DNA of 64,000 bases, taken from positions 1 to 64,000 of the forward strand of contig NZ_AAWS01000038.1 in NCBI RefSeq assembly GCF_000169175.1. Direction: 5' to 3'. The notes below the pieces were generated by a model that saw only the letters and a list, made by a program, of their open reading frames with translations, ran no database searches and was not told where the DNA came from. Positions 9,501 to 17,886 of the stretch are shown here, piece after piece. How positions within the stretch are numbered: position 1 is the first letter of the stretch; the number at the start of each line of letters is the position of its first letter. Source of the DNA: Microscilla marina ATCC 23134 (GTDB lineage: Bacteria; Bacteroidota; Bacteroidia; Cytophagales; Microscillaceae). A program made the translations under genes and the position numbers.

Positions 9501-11147
9501 AGCATAGTAAATGCCAGTGATGGGCAGATAGTGTCTACCAACACGGCTGATTCTACTGAGGTAAAAATCAGGTGGAGTAATAATTTACCGTTTAGTGGGT
9601 TAGATGTAGCTGACGCGAAATTTAGAGTATTGGCTAAAATCAAAAGTACGAACTGTAGTGGAGATTTTAACGAGCAAACAGTTACTGTAAAACGTACACC
9701 AATAAAACCTCAATTAACTGATAATACCGACTCTGTATATGTGAATAATGTAAGAACCTATGCGCTTACCACCAATAATACAGGGAGTACTTATGCTTGG
9801 ACAGTAACAGGAGGAACGATTCAATCGGGCGCTGGTACCAACCAAATTACTGTAAAGTGGGCGGCTACTGCTGGTACAGGCGAAGTATACGCCAAAGAGA
9901 TAGTAACCAATACCAATTGTGAAAACTTCTCAGATACAGCCAGGGTAAGCATTTTTCCTTATAGTATTACCGCAAGTGCTTTGTCTCCCCAAATTTGTGA
10001 GGGTGGGCAAGTAAGGCTCAAAGGTGTTGATGCCAACGCTGCGAAGTTTGAGTGGTACGATGCCTCAACAGGTGGTACCAAACTGGGAGAATCTACCAAT
10101 AGCGGATTGCCATCTGATACCTTACGAATTACGCAAAATAATTTAGGCAATTTTATTTACTATGTCACTCCTGTCACAGCGTCTGGAGCTAAAGGAGCTG
10201 ATGATTCTGCTGGGGACAATGCCCGTATTCCAGTAGTATTTGATGTGGTAGTAAACGATCCTACTAATTTTACGATTGTGGGTGATACTACCAATGCTCA
10301 AAACTGTACAGCTAATGGTGCTGGTGGTGGAGCAGTAGCACTTACCACAGTTTCGGGAGGTTTTGGTGGAGCACCTTATACCTATCTTTGGACTAAGACA
10401 GGTGATGCTGCTTATAATGCTACTACAAAAGACATTACAGATTTGACTCCAGGGACTTATAATGTACAGGTGACCGATGCAGGAGGGTGTACTTCTAACA
10501 TTATTTCTTTCCTTATAGAAGATAGACGTCAATATGTAACTGATGCTAAGATCACCCCTACAAGTTCTGGAAGCTTGCTGGTAAACTCAGTAGGAGATAC
10601 TGCTACCATTACAGTGGGCGAGTCAGTTATACTGGCTGCTACTGCTACCGATGCGGCTACTTTTGCCTGGACGGCAGATACCGATGCCGATGTGGCAAAT
10701 ATTTCGGATGCTACGTTAGGAGCACCTACAATGACTCCTAAGCAAACGACGCGTTATTCAGTATTACTGACCAATAGTAAAGGATGTGATACTACAGTAT
10801 CAGTTGTAGTAAGGGTGCTAAGTTTTCAGGTATTTGTACCTACTATGTTTACCCCTAACAATGATCAGAAAAATGATTTGTTTCAGGTCTTTGGCAACCA
10901 AGTAGAAACATTGGGCATAAAAGTGTATAATCGGGAAGGCAAATTGGTATATGAAAGCAATGATAAGGCGGAGTTTTTGGGAAGCGACGAATTTGGAATA
11001 AAAACAAGTGAGACTCAAAACAAAGGTTGGGATGGAACCTTTGAAGAAAAACCGTTGCCTAAAGGAAATTATGTATGGTATTTGACAGGAAAATTTAAAA
11101 ATGGCGTAGAAATTAAAAAATCGGGCAACGTGCTGTTGGTACGATAA
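3501..11147 (+). CDS. Giant T9SS-secreted surface protein with ELW, NHL, Ig-like/PKD-like and SprB-type repeats
   Basis: 2548 residues. A signal peptide (about 1-30, ending SSLQAQ) precedes several modules. Residues 34-503 carry repeats of the ELWxSDGT...LVKDI type. Residues 597-940 contain six NHL repeats (xLYVADxxNHxI), enough for a complete propeller. Residues about 950-2250 hold eight Ig_7-like units (RCGxGT...YRWYDAxTGG) mixed with six PKD-like units (GNTYxWxxxGG.I.xGxGT). About 2265-2340 is a SprB-like repeat (SGGFGGAPYTYLW ... DLTPGTYNVQVTDAGGC). The last 110 residues (FVPTMFTPNNDQKNDLF ... KGNYVWYL) are a CHU_C/type B gliding-motility-associated sorting domain recognised by the type IX secretion system. 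It is therefore predicted to be exported and held on the cell surface. The stop codon overlaps the start of a PorP/SprF-like gene. Adhesion or gliding is the likely role; this is inferred. Confidence 0.93.
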   Translation: MISLSKPLKGFSKFSFFLLCQFLIFSSLQAQHQEPIVIDVFPGFNNSSNPSELTAIGDKLIFNATGSGVGKEPHISDGTVPNTNILSDIFASSNSSSASYFTEFSIGGQTYAYYFANDGTNSGALYRTNMATGTTEFVENVNPTGSPSPNQGAGNGEFLVNVNGTLFFAGQHPLKRQELFKSDGTVGGASLVKDINNTKVGGGVGGPLDATIPSNPENLTNINGTLFFTADADFDGGGSSINRELWVSDGTDAGTMMVLDINPGGSSNPSNLVEKDGLCYFLADDGAGTALWKSDGTPGNTSKITFPSGTTVDANAGLVNSNNILFFAASDATDGTELWISPDGTTVGRLKDIFPGTSSSNPTGFVDVGGICYFSAAGETTGAELWKSNGTAPGTVLVKDIQPGSFPSAPQDLTAVRGLVNGATKSVLYFTAFRGDTGRELFKSDGTDAGTVLVKDVNPLTASGAAKITGLTAVRVKPDKDGLFFAGFDNDQNIGTELWYAKPCPTASLTYGTLSICKNAGCASPTLTGEDGEDVSGGTYTINPAGLPIDASTGELCPNAGVASGAYTITYKVTKGICDIEAKYTITVVDGGSSSSLQVSSFATGFNFNVDQSNSSNGNETTSDAPAGMVKSPDGVFLYVSDEKNHVIKKIRVSDSTVSIVAGSVGASGLVNDPVGTNARFNHPSGLAIDDAGILYVADKDNHVIRAIANPDGAATVTTVAGDGTSGDAIGASTSARFREPSDVAVDFSGNLYVADKNNHKIKKVDLNTNTVSILSGPAVGTVFPAGATDGTASIARFFFPTSIALDRSGNLFVADRHNNLIRQVATSSGATSTYAGDISQTNALYVDGAAASARFNHPTGITVDMVGDVYVADTRNQVIRKISEGQVTTIAGIANDRGLTNGTAQAAKFNYPGSVYADLEQNIYVGDKVNQLVRRYYISNPSGFVTTGRAVCASVAGNLTLQDATGTVTKWESSTDGATWTEVPSSAGLTTLPFSNLTANTFFRAFVQNGACAAEASNYAVLLIGGPSAPTSGGDQSRCGTGTVDLTATGSSDGNYRWYLASTGGTSQGANATFTTPSLAAGNHTFYVAIAGATCESARVPINVTVNADPTPAVAGATTACPAQTETYTTTNNAGNTYNWEITNGTITAGQGTASVTVEWGTPGASTVKVTETTPEGCVVTTADYAVTINGSSAEPTATNGSNCGTGTVNLSASGATGPMKYRWYDAATGGNMLKESANAADPNFTTPSISATTSYFVSIINGTCESDRVEVIATIFPGTPADPTAAATPDARCGAGNADFTASGLAASGETYRWYDASTGGNFLQDDASPNFSIGVTATTTYYVSINNNACGGESNRVPVTVTVTSSGGTPPNVTNQSRCGTGDIVLTAAKADATAPTAGEEFRWYDAATAGTLLESNTGSFTITNLSTTSSYYVSFYNGSCETDRVEVTATIEQLPTPAVVDASRCEAGTVTLTANGAGAGQVYKWYLDASTTSHLKLSADENDNTYTTPSLAATRDFYVAIAKADGSCEGSRSKVTAVINSAGTSPTAPTVVAIPAARCGAGTFLLDASGATGGQVYKWYDADQTTLLKTSTDHLDTTFTTPSVGATKSFYVSILDASCGNAESTLTQVDATVSAGVADPVATAGANCGPGTVTLSATGGVDGQYRWYDSPTSTTDLGQNSGFTTPSLTATTTYYVSLFNGTCETDRVSVVATINANPTPTISGTNLACTGTTVTYNAGSTGNTYVWNVSGGTIQSGAGTASITVDWGVGTVGSITLDESIGGCTAQIVKNISIKPVPTPALVGIVGNCIAEQTTYSTASVPGNTYTWTVNGGTVASGQGTNSITVTWGTSGAKSISVEEDNGACKVTASANVNPTPVITGATTACQNVAGTIYSTPNNAGNTYNWMITGGTIDNGAGTHQISVTWTDATAGTLTLTETDPLACATTTATFNVSIFTKPTAPTVTGDMNICAFTAGTSYEATYTITSPDANYIYSWSIVNASDGQIVSTNTADSTEVKIRWSNNLPFSGLDVADAKFRVLAKIKSTNCSGDFNEQTVTVKRTPIKPQLTDNTDSVYVNNVRTYALTTNNTGSTYAWTVTGGTIQSGAGTNQITVKWAATAGTGEVYAKEIVTNTNCENFSDTARVSIFPYSITASALSPQICEGGQVRLKGVDANAAKFEWYDASTGGTKLGESTNSGLPSDTLRITQNNLGNFIYYVTPVTASGAKGADDSAGDNARIPVVFDVVVNDPTNFTIVGDTTNAQNCTANGAGGGAVALTTVSGGFGGAPYTYLWTKTGDAAYNATTKDITDLTPGTYNVQVTDAGGCTSNIISFLIEDRRQYVTDAKITPTSSGSLLVNSVGDTATITVGESVILAATATDAATFAWTADTDADVANISDATLGAPTMTPKQTTRYSVLLTNSKGCDTTVSVVVRVLSFQVFVPTMFTPNNDQKNDLFQVFGNQVETLGIKVYNREGKLVYESNDKAEFLGSDEFGIKTSETQNKGWDGTFEEKPLPKGNYVWYLTGKFKNGVEIKKSGNVLLVR

Positions 11148-12712
11148 TGTATATAAAGAATTGTATGAAGTTGAAAATGAACCACCATAAAGCAAGAAAA
11201 GTATTACTAGGAGTTTTAATCATTGTGTTGATAACCAGTGTCAGGTTGTCGGCACAATCGGTTTCTTACTCCCAGTTTCACCTTTCTCCTATGCAAACAA
11301 ACCCTGGAATGATAGCATCTTATAATCAGCCACAAGCGATTATGAGTTACCGTAGAATGAATGTAGGTGGAGGAGTAGGGGCAGCGTTTGAAACCCCTAT
11401 GTTTTCAATCACTCATCCACTGATTACAAAAACCAGGGGGAGAATAGCAGGTTTTGGTTTTTCAGCCGTAAATGATAGGTTAGGAGCAGACGGAGCATTA
11501 CAGATTACAGGTTTAAGTGCTGGTGCAGCTTATAACCATCAAATAGGTCGGGCACAATACATTAGTTTAGGTGTACAAGGTGGTTATTTCTGGCAGAGTA
11601 TCAATATTGACCGCTTGACAACCGGGAGTCAATGGATTAACGGGGAGTTTTTGAATACAGCGGCAAGCAATGAAGTTTTTGATATTACAGCCATTAGCTA
11701 CCCAACCATGAATGCTGGGCTATATTGGTACTTTACCGATTCAGACTCTACCTCTAATACCAGGGCTTTTCTGGGTATTTCGGGACAAAACCTCAATCAA
11801 CCAAATGTTTCGTTAAGTGCTAAAGAAGAGCGAATACCCATTAGTCTTGTTTTTACTGGAGGATTTACTGCTTACCAGAGTGAAAAACTTAAGATTATGC
11901 CTAATATACGTTGGATACAGCAAGATGGGGGCAACCGACAGGTGAATATTGGTTCTATGTTTTGGTATAATTATGCACCATTTAGTGGATTTATCAAACC
12001 TGGAAATGTAGGGGTGGGGCTTTGGTATGAGTTAAACGGAGCCGCCATTGTGTCTGTAGAAATGAACCAACCCAAATACTCGGTAGCTTTTAGTTATGAT
12101 TTAAGTATGGATCGTCAGGCAAAAAGGTTAAGTGCTTTTGAGCTAAAAGTAGGGTTTAGGATAGGTAAAAAAGAAGTAAAACGTAAGCCAAAACCTGATG
12201 AGATCAAACAAGATACAATACGACCAAAAGACGATAAGTTTATTTACACAGTAGTAGTTACCAAGCGTAATCGTAGAATAATAGGTCGTGATACTATTGC
12301 TACTGATCCTATAAAGGTTGACAATGTGCCTCCAAAGAACTTAACTACCCGTGACCTTGAGATACTCAAGTCTACGGCGTATTTCTATTATACCAACGAT
12401 GATATTAATAAAGCCACAGAATCATTGTTAAACGACATTGTTGTAATTCTTAAAAAACACCCTGACATTTATCTGGAGCTCGAGGGGCATACCTGTAACA
12501 TAGGGGAAACCGAAGACGCCAATCAGAATCTTTCGGAAAGAAGGGCAAGTGCAGTGAAAAAATACCTGGTAAACAAAGGAATAGATGAGAACCGACTGAA
12601 AACCGTAGGGTATGGTTCTAAGAGACCAGTAGCGTCTAACAAAACCGAATTTGGTAAAATAAGGAACCGAAGGGTAAAATTTAAGTTGGTAAAAACTGAA
12701 AAGAAAAAATAG
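11147..12712 (+). CDS. PorP/SprF-like T9SS outer-membrane protein fused to OmpA-like domain
   Basis: 521 residues from ATG 11147, which shares its first base with the TAA of the upstream gene (TAATG coupling). Internal ATGs at 11165 and 11177 would put the hydrophobic segment (KVLLGVLIIVLITSVRLSAQ) closer to the N-terminus and are possible true starts. After the signal peptide, YSQFHLSPMQTNPGMIASYN and MSYRRMNVGGG mark the PorP/SprF family, a membrane barrel of about 300 residues. A linker rich in K, P and D (about residues 345-400) leads to an OmpA C-terminal peptidoglycan-binding domain (LELEGHTCNIGE ... NLSERRASAVKKYL ... GYGSKRP, then RNRRVKF). SprF-like partners are known to be needed to attach or secrete cargo with type B sorting domains, so this is the presumed dedicated partner of the giant protein. 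Confidence 0.9.
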   Translation: MYIKNCMKLKMNHHKARKVLLGVLIIVLITSVRLSAQSVSYSQFHLSPMQTNPGMIASYNQPQAIMSYRRMNVGGGVGAAFETPMFSITHPLITKTRGRIAGFGFSAVNDRLGADGALQITGLSAGAAYNHQIGRAQYISLGVQGGYFWQSINIDRLTTGSQWINGEFLNTAASNEVFDITAISYPTMNAGLYWYFTDSDSTSNTRAFLGISGQNLNQPNVSLSAKEERIPISLVFTGGFTAYQSEKLKIMPNIRWIQQDGGNRQVNIGSMFWYNYAPFSGFIKPGNVGVGLWYELNGAAIVSVEMNQPKYSVAFSYDLSMDRQAKRLSAFELKVGFRIGKKEVKRKPKPDEIKQDTIRPKDDKFIYTVVVTKRNRRIIGRDTIATDPIKVDNVPPKNLTTRDLEILKSTAYFYYTNDDINKATESLLNDIVVILKKHPDIYLELEGHTCNIGETEDANQNLSERRASAVKKYLVNKGIDENRLKTVGYGSKRPVASNKTEFGKIRNRRVKFKLVKTEKKK

Positions 12713-12730
12713 AAGAATATAAATTATTAG

Positions 12731-12769
12731 AAAAGGAGAGCCTATGAGTTATTAGGTTCTCCTTTTTTA
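12731..12769 (+). terminator. Rho-independent terminator after the PorP/OmpA gene
   Basis: A 14-bp stem with one G-T pair (12731-12744 with 12753-12766) and a T-rich tail. It closes the cargo and partner operon. Confidence 0.85.
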
Positions 12770-12958
12770 TTTGTATTAGAGTGAAAAATATGGCGATAGG
12801 CATGTTTGCTTTAATATAATTTGGGGCTTATCCATTAAGACAAAAAAAGCAGTATTTTATTTTGTTGAATATACTCTATCCTTCTTTATTTTAAAAGGTT
12901 ATTTCTGTTTGGAATTTTATAACTTTCTGCATAGGCTGGCATGAATCCCGGTGGTGAC

Positions 12959-12990
12959 TTTCTTTTTTCGATAAAATTCTTTTAACTTTG
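12959..12990 (+). promoter_or_regulatory. Possible metK promoter of the Bacteroidota type
   Basis: TAACTTTG at 12983-12990 fits the -7 consensus TAnnTTTG. A TTTC at 12959-12962, 24 bases upstream, is a one-base variant of the -33 TTTG element. The spacing fits, and it would give a leader of about 35-40 bases before metK. The rest of the 320-base gap (12713-13033) holds only the terminator and no other clear element. Confidence 0.4.
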
Positions 12991-13033
12991 GCTGCTTTTT
13001 AAATTAATTAGGAAACAATATTAAATAGACTCA

Positions 13034-14287
13034 ATGGCATATTTGTTTACGTCTGAATCAGTTTCGGAAGGACACCCTGATAAGGTATCTGATCAGATTT
13101 CTGATGCACTTATCGATTATTTTTTAGCTTATGACCCTAGCTCAAAAGTGGCTTGTGAAACTCTTGTAACTACTGGGCAAGTCGTTTTGGCAGGTGAAGT
13201 GAAGTCTGATGCTTACCTTGATGTACAGGAAATAGCAAGAGAAGTAATCAAGAAAATTGGTTATACCAAGTCAGAATACATGTTTGAGGCAACTTCTTGC
13301 GGTGTTTTGTCTGCTATCCACGAACAATCTCCTGATATTAACCAAGGCGTAGATAGACAAAAGCCAGAAGAACAAGGTGCTGGTGATCAGGGAATGATGT
13401 TTGGTTATGCAACCAACGAAACTGCTAACTATATGCCACTAGCCTTAGATTTATCGCACAAAATTCTAAAAGAGCTTGCGGATATGAGACGCGAAGCAAC
13501 TGATATTAAATATCTTAGACCTGATGCAAAATCTCAAGTAACTATTGAATATAGTGATGATAATAAACCTGTTCGTATAGACACTATTGTAGTATCTACA
13601 CAACATGACGATTTTGATACGGAGGAAGCTATGCAGGCAAAAATTCGTGAGGATATTATCAGTTTCTTGATCCCTCGTGTGAAAGCCCAACTTCCTGAAC
13701 ACATTCAAGCATTATTCAACGATGATATTACGTACCATATCAACCCTACTGGCAAGTTTGTAATTGGTGGCCCTCACGGAGATACTGGGTTGACAGGTAG
13801 AAAAATTATTGTTGACACTTACGGTGGCAAGGGAGCCCATGGTGGAGGTGCTTTTTCTGGAAAAGACCCTTCAAAAGTAGATAGAAGTGCAGCGTATGCT
13901 TCTCGTCACATTGCCAAAAATTTGGTAGCTGCCGGAGTAGCTGACGAAATTTTAGTACAAGTTTCTTATGCTATTGGTGTTGCCCAGCCTACAAGTATTA
14001 TGGTAGACACTTATGGGAGTGCTAAGGTAGATATGACCGATTCAGTAATAGGACAAAAAGTAGCAGAAGTGTTTGACATGCGTCCTTATTACATTGAGCA
14101 AAGGTTGAAGTTGCGTAATCCGATGTATCAGGAAACAGCTGCTTACGGCCACATGGGGCGTGAGTCTGAAACCATAACCAAAACTTTCAATGCAGGAAAA
14201 TCAAATGAAAAGACTGTAGAAGTTGATTTGTTTACCTGGGAAAAGTTAGACTACGTAGATAAGGTAAAGGCAGCTTTTAGCTTGTAG
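13034..14287 (+). CDS. metK: S-adenosylmethionine synthetase
   Basis: 417 residues, slightly longer than E. coli MetK (384). The enzyme makes S-adenosylmethionine from methionine and ATP in the cytoplasm. Family signatures are clear: [18 protein letters not shown] (about residues 11-28), the [13 protein letters not shown] signature (about 117), [19 protein letters not shown] (about 248) and [16 protein letters not shown] (about 270). The C-terminal ThiI-like domain is complete. It is a single-gene unit flanked by a possible promoter and a strong terminator. No SAM riboswitch was recognised upstream. Confidence 0.97.
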   Translation: MAYLFTSESVSEGHPDKVSDQISDALIDYFLAYDPSSKVACETLVTTGQVVLAGEVKSDAYLDVQEIAREVIKKIGYTKSEYMFEATSCGVLSAIHEQSPDINQGVDRQKPEEQGAGDQGMMFGYATNETANYMPLALDLSHKILKELADMRREATDIKYLRPDAKSQVTIEYSDDNKPVRIDTIVVSTQHDDFDTEEAMQAKIREDIISFLIPRVKAQLPEHIQALFNDDITYHINPTGKFVIGGPHGDTGLTGRKIIVDTYGGKGAHGGGAFSGKDPSKVDRSAAYASRHIAKNLVAAGVADEILVQVSYAIGVAQPTSIMVDTYGSAKVDMTDSVIGQKVAEVFDMRPYYIEQRLKLRNPMYQETAAYGHMGRESETITKTFNAGKSNEKTVEVDLFTWEKLDYVDKVKAAFSL

Positions 14288-14314
14288 TTATCTAATGAAA
14301 CCGAAAATATGATG

Positions 14315-14353
14315 AGCCCTCTAAACATTTTTAAATGTTTAGAGGGCTTTTTT
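14315..14353 (+). terminator. Rho-independent terminator after metK
   Basis: A perfect 16-bp stem (14315-14330 with 14333-14348) with a very short loop, followed by T to about 14353. Confidence 0.9.
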
Positions 14354-14423
14354 TATAGCTGAGTACAAACAAACAGGTGTATATCAAAGTTGTGATGATA
14401 CAACAAATCAAAGAAGTATACAC

Positions 14424-14852
14424 ATGCAAGAACGATCGTTTCCGAAATGGATGACTACTATGCTGCGTATGGCAGCTATTTACAACATACTATGGGGAGC
14501 CTGGGTCACCTTATTTCCTTTTCACTTTTTTGATTTAGTACATTTGCCCCGCCCCAATTACGCGGCTATCTGGCAGGCAGTAGGAATGATTGTAGGCTGC
14601 TATGGAATAGCTTATTGGGTGGCCTCTTACAATCCTTATAAACATTGGGGTATTGTATTGGTAGGTTTTTTGGGCAAAGTGTTTGGACCTATTGGTTTTT
14701 TGCAACACGTAGTGCAAGGTTCTTTGCCTTGGGTATTTGGATTGCATAATATTACCAATGACCTGGTATGGCTTGTTCCTTTTGGCTTGGTATTGTATGG
14801 CGCATATAAACAGTACAAGCAAACACCAGACAAAGTAAAAGAAGTGGCATAA
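14424..14852 (+). CDS. Small conserved-looking four-helix membrane protein, function unknown
   Basis: 142 residues with four hydrophobic segments: about 14-34 (MAAIYNILWGAWVTLFPF), 45-65, 72-95 and 108-128. The C-terminus is short and charged, ending QTPDKVKEVA. Conserved-looking positions sit in the loops, for example HLPRPNYAAIWQAVGM and GLHNITNDLVWLVPFG. The layout suggests an inner-membrane protein of the kind often annotated only as hypothetical in Bacteroidota. I do not recognise a family with known function. It lies 80 bases before the NHLP-type exporter on the same strand and could be co-transcribed with it, but nothing else links them. Confidence 0.75.
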   Translation: MQERSFPKWMTTMLRMAAIYNILWGAWVTLFPFHFFDLVHLPRPNYAAIWQAVGMIVGCYGIAYWVASYNPYKHWGIVLVGFLGKVFGPIGFLQHVVQGSLPWVFGLHNITNDLVWLVPFGLVLYGAYKQYKQTPDKVKEVA

Positions 14853-14932
14853 AAATCATTTGTGTTTTACATCTTCTGGCGTGGTTCATGAAATCTTTAT
14901 AAATTTACCAGACACAATTTAAAAAGATTTCT

Positions 14933-17863
14933 GTGGAGGCATTTTTAGAGATTATCAGACAAGAAGCAAAGCCAATACAAATGACGGTGAATACACCGTT
15001 TTTGATGGATACACCTGGAAAAGTATGGTTTATTGATCAAGGACAAATCAATGTATATACTGTTCAATTGAAAGATGGAAAACCAGAAGGACAACGCTTT
15101 TATTTCTTTACTGCCGAGCAACAACAACTTTTATTAGGGCTTGATTCTGCCAATTCTGTGCATCACATTGGTTTTTCGGCAGATGCCACCAAAGATACAT
15201 TGGTGTATGAATTTGACCTGGCTCGCCTGAAAGAATTGGCACTCACGTCGAACTACTCGCCTATAATAGCTGGCTTGATCAGTGATTGGGTAACCAATTT
15301 GTTTTTTGGTATTTCAGAAAATGAAAATCACCCTAATAAAGCGGCAAATGTACTAATTAAAAAGGGGGAGCGAGTTATTTTGAGAGAAGGTGACAGCATA
15401 TCGGCTCAAAAAAAGGTAGTTTGGGCAGTCATTAAACCTCGCAAAGCCAATACCTTACTCATCAACGGCTCAGGAAAGCTTGATCAACCCACCAAAGAAC
15501 TTTTATTACCTTTGTGTCGAGAGTCATTTTGGGAGTCAAACGGAAACCTGGGACTAAAATTTATAGGTACTACTGAAGCCATTCAGCAAGAAGCCGCCTG
15601 GCAAGGTTTAGAGGCGCTGGATAACACTTTGTTTGCGCTTGAAAAAAATGCCATTGATTTTGTGGCGCGTAATGAACAAATTCGCCTCAAGTCCAAATAC
15701 CAAAATCAGTACATTAAAACCATTCAAACCCTTAAAGATGCTGAGGCTATTCTCAACCGTGAGGCTGCCGACAAATACGCCAAAGGCCTAAGAGTTCAAA
15801 CCGACGATGTGCTGTTTAACGCTTGTCAAGTAGTGGCCGATCCTGCCAAAATACGCCTAGTGCCTCCGCTTGAAAATACAAAAGAGGGGTATGATCCTAT
15901 TGGAGATATTGCAAGAGCATCGAAGGTAAGGTATCGTGAGGTACTGCTGGACAGCAAATGGTGGCAGCAAGACTCTGGAGCATTGCTAAGCTTTTTGAAA
16001 GAAGGCGATACACCTATAGCTTTGATGCCCGTCAAAGGCAATCGTTATGAAGCCTACAACCCTGTAACCAAAGAAGCCTTCAGAATTACCGAAAAGAATC
16101 AACACTTAATAGATAAAGTAGCTTATACATTTTATAAACCATTTCCTCAGAAGAAAATCACCCTGATAGACCTCCTCAAATTTGGCCTGTTTAAAGAAAA
16201 AAGAGATTTTTATATCTTGATTATTATGGGGCTTGCCGGAACAGGTTTAGGGCTCATTACACCTATTCTTACAGGAGTGTTGTTTGACACCGTAATACCT
16301 AACGCGGGCAAATCTCAGGTAATGCACGTAGGTTTTGCCTTGTTTATGGCGTTAATTGGTTACATTTTGTTTGAATTAACCGAAGGGTTTGCGCTGTTGC
16401 GGATAGAAACCAAAATGGACCATAGTTTACAGGCAGCAGTTTGGGATAGGTTGTTGGATTTGCCCGCCTCATTTTTCAGAAAGTTTACTACAGGCGACCT
16501 GGCAGATCGGGCAATGGGAATCAATGAAATACGTAAATTATTGTCAGGTGTAGTAATTACCACCATTTTAAGCAGCGTTTTTTCATTGCTTAATTTTTTG
16601 TTATTATTTTATTATAGTGTAAAACTAGCCTTAGTAGCTTTGGGCATTTCTTTGGTAGAGGTGCTGATTATGTATTGGATTGGTAGGTGGCAAATTTCTA
16701 AAGAAAAGCAGGCCTTAAATTATGATGGAAAAACTCAAGGCATTGTTTTACAGTTGTTAAACGGAATAAGTAAATTTAGAGTAACAGGTACCGAAATAAG
16801 GGCTTTTAATCATTGGCTGAAACTTTTTACCAAGTCCAAACAATTTTCTTTTGAAGCAGCAAGGGTAGAAAACATTCAAACAGTCATTAATTCGATTATG
16901 CCTTTGCTTGCCAGCGGTATTATTTACTGGACTTTTTTTTCCTCTAGTGAATGGGGGAAACTGTCTACCGGACAATTTTTAGCTTTTAATGCTGCCTATG
17001 GTGCTTTTTTATCGTCGATACTGGCAATGAGTGCCGCTTCATTGACCATATTTCAGGTTTTTCCTATATACGAGCGTACACGCCCAATATTAGAAACTTT
17101 ACCCGAAAACGATGACCGAAAGTCGAACCCAGGGAGATTGAAAGGAAATATTGAAGTATCTAAAGTAAATTTTAGATATAACAAAGATGCCCCGTTAGTA
17201 TTAAATAATATATCTTTGCAATTAAGGTCAGGAGAGTACGTAGCTTTTGTAGGAGCATCTGGTTCGGGTAAGTCTACACTAATCAGGTTGTTGTTGGGTT
17301 TTGAGAAACCCGAAGTTGGAAGCATTTTTTATGACAATCAAGATTTAAATAAGTTAGATCTAAGGCTGGTAAGGCGACAAATTGGTGTAGTATTGCAAGA
17401 TGGTCAACTTACACCAGGCGATATATTTTCTAACATCGTGGGATCTTCGCCACAATTGACTATGGATGATGCCTGGAACGCCGCAAAAATGGCTGCATTT
17501 GATGAAGACATCAAACAAATGCCTATGGGAATGCACACGATTATTAGTGAGGGTGGTTCTACCCTTTCGGGAGGACAAAAACAACGTTTGCTTATTGCCA
17601 GAACTTTAGTACATAAGCCGCGCATTGTCATGTTTGATGAAGCCACCAGCGCCTTAGATAATCGAACACAAGCTGTAATTACAGAAAGCCTGAATAAACT
17701 ACAGGCAACCCGTATTGTGATTGCGCACCGACTAAGTACTATTCGTAATGTAGACAAAGTTTTTGTGTTTGACCAGGGTAAAATAGCTCAAACAGGAAGC
17801 TACGAAGATTTGATTCATCAGGAGGGGTTGTTTAAAGATTTGGCAACCAGGCAACTGGCATAA
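14933..17863 (+). CDS. NHLP-type peptide exporter ABC transporter (fused permease and ATPase)
   Basis: 976 residues from a GTG start. The N-terminal 400 residues hold no C39 peptidase. They resemble the regulatory-like N-terminus of the second ABC protein of NHLP (nitrile hydratase leader peptide) bacteriocin export systems, with a segment (about 140-190) like a small cyclic-nucleotide-binding fold (GERVILREGDSISAQKKVVW). From about residue 425 a six-helix ABC exporter domain begins, followed by an intact ATPase: Walker A GASGSGKSTL (about 773), Q-loop VLQDGQLTPG, signature LSGGQKQRLLIARTL, Walker B IVMFDEATSALD and H-loop IAHRLSTI. NHLP systems normally also have a C39-containing ABC protein, an HlyD-like adaptor and a leader peptide; none is visible here. 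The next gene, an LRR lipoprotein, starts 23 bases later and is probably co-transcribed. Confidence 0.88.
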   Translation: MEAFLEIIRQEAKPIQMTVNTPFLMDTPGKVWFIDQGQINVYTVQLKDGKPEGQRFYFFTAEQQQLLLGLDSANSVHHIGFSADATKDTLVYEFDLARLKELALTSNYSPIIAGLISDWVTNLFFGISENENHPNKAANVLIKKGERVILREGDSISAQKKVVWAVIKPRKANTLLINGSGKLDQPTKELLLPLCRESFWESNGNLGLKFIGTTEAIQQEAAWQGLEALDNTLFALEKNAIDFVARNEQIRLKSKYQNQYIKTIQTLKDAEAILNREAADKYAKGLRVQTDDVLFNACQVVADPAKIRLVPPLENTKEGYDPIGDIARASKVRYREVLLDSKWWQQDSGALLSFLKEGDTPIALMPVKGNRYEAYNPVTKEAFRITEKNQHLIDKVAYTFYKPFPQKKITLIDLLKFGLFKEKRDFYILIIMGLAGTGLGLITPILTGVLFDTVIPNAGKSQVMHVGFALFMALIGYILFELTEGFALLRIETKMDHSLQAAVWDRLLDLPASFFRKFTTGDLADRAMGINEIRKLLSGVVITTILSSVFSLLNFLLLFYYSVKLALVALGISLVEVLIMYWIGRWQISKEKQALNYDGKTQGIVLQLLNGISKFRVTGTEIRAFNHWLKLFTKSKQFSFEAARVENIQTVINSIMPLLASGIIYWTFFSSSEWGKLSTGQFLAFNAAYGAFLSSILAMSAASLTIFQVFPIYERTRPILETLPENDDRKSNPGRLKGNIEVSKVNFRYNKDAPLVLNNISLQLRSGEYVAFVGASGSGKSTLIRLLLGFEKPEVGSIFYDNQDLNKLDLRLVRRQIGVVLQDGQLTPGDIFSNIVGSSPQLTMDDAWNAAKMAAFDEDIKQMPMGMHTIISEGGSTLSGGQKQRLLIARTLVHKPRIVMFDEATSALDNRTQAVITESLNKLQATRIVIAHRLSTIRNVDKVFVFDQGKIAQTGSYEDLIHQEGLFKDLATRQLA

Positions 17864-17886
17864 CATTACACGTAAATGACCAAAAA

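Noticed and set aside
10143-10532. 129-codon frame antisense to the giant surface protein
   Set aside because: Rich in S, T, C and I as expected from the reverse of repeat-rich coding DNA; a shadow of the real gene.
12850-13033. Possible SAM riboswitch upstream of metK
   Set aside because: A short stretch (CTGGCATGAATCCCGG near 12940) recalls part of the SAM-I core, but the conserved flanking helices and the other invariant segments are missing, and the candidate promoter lies downstream of it.
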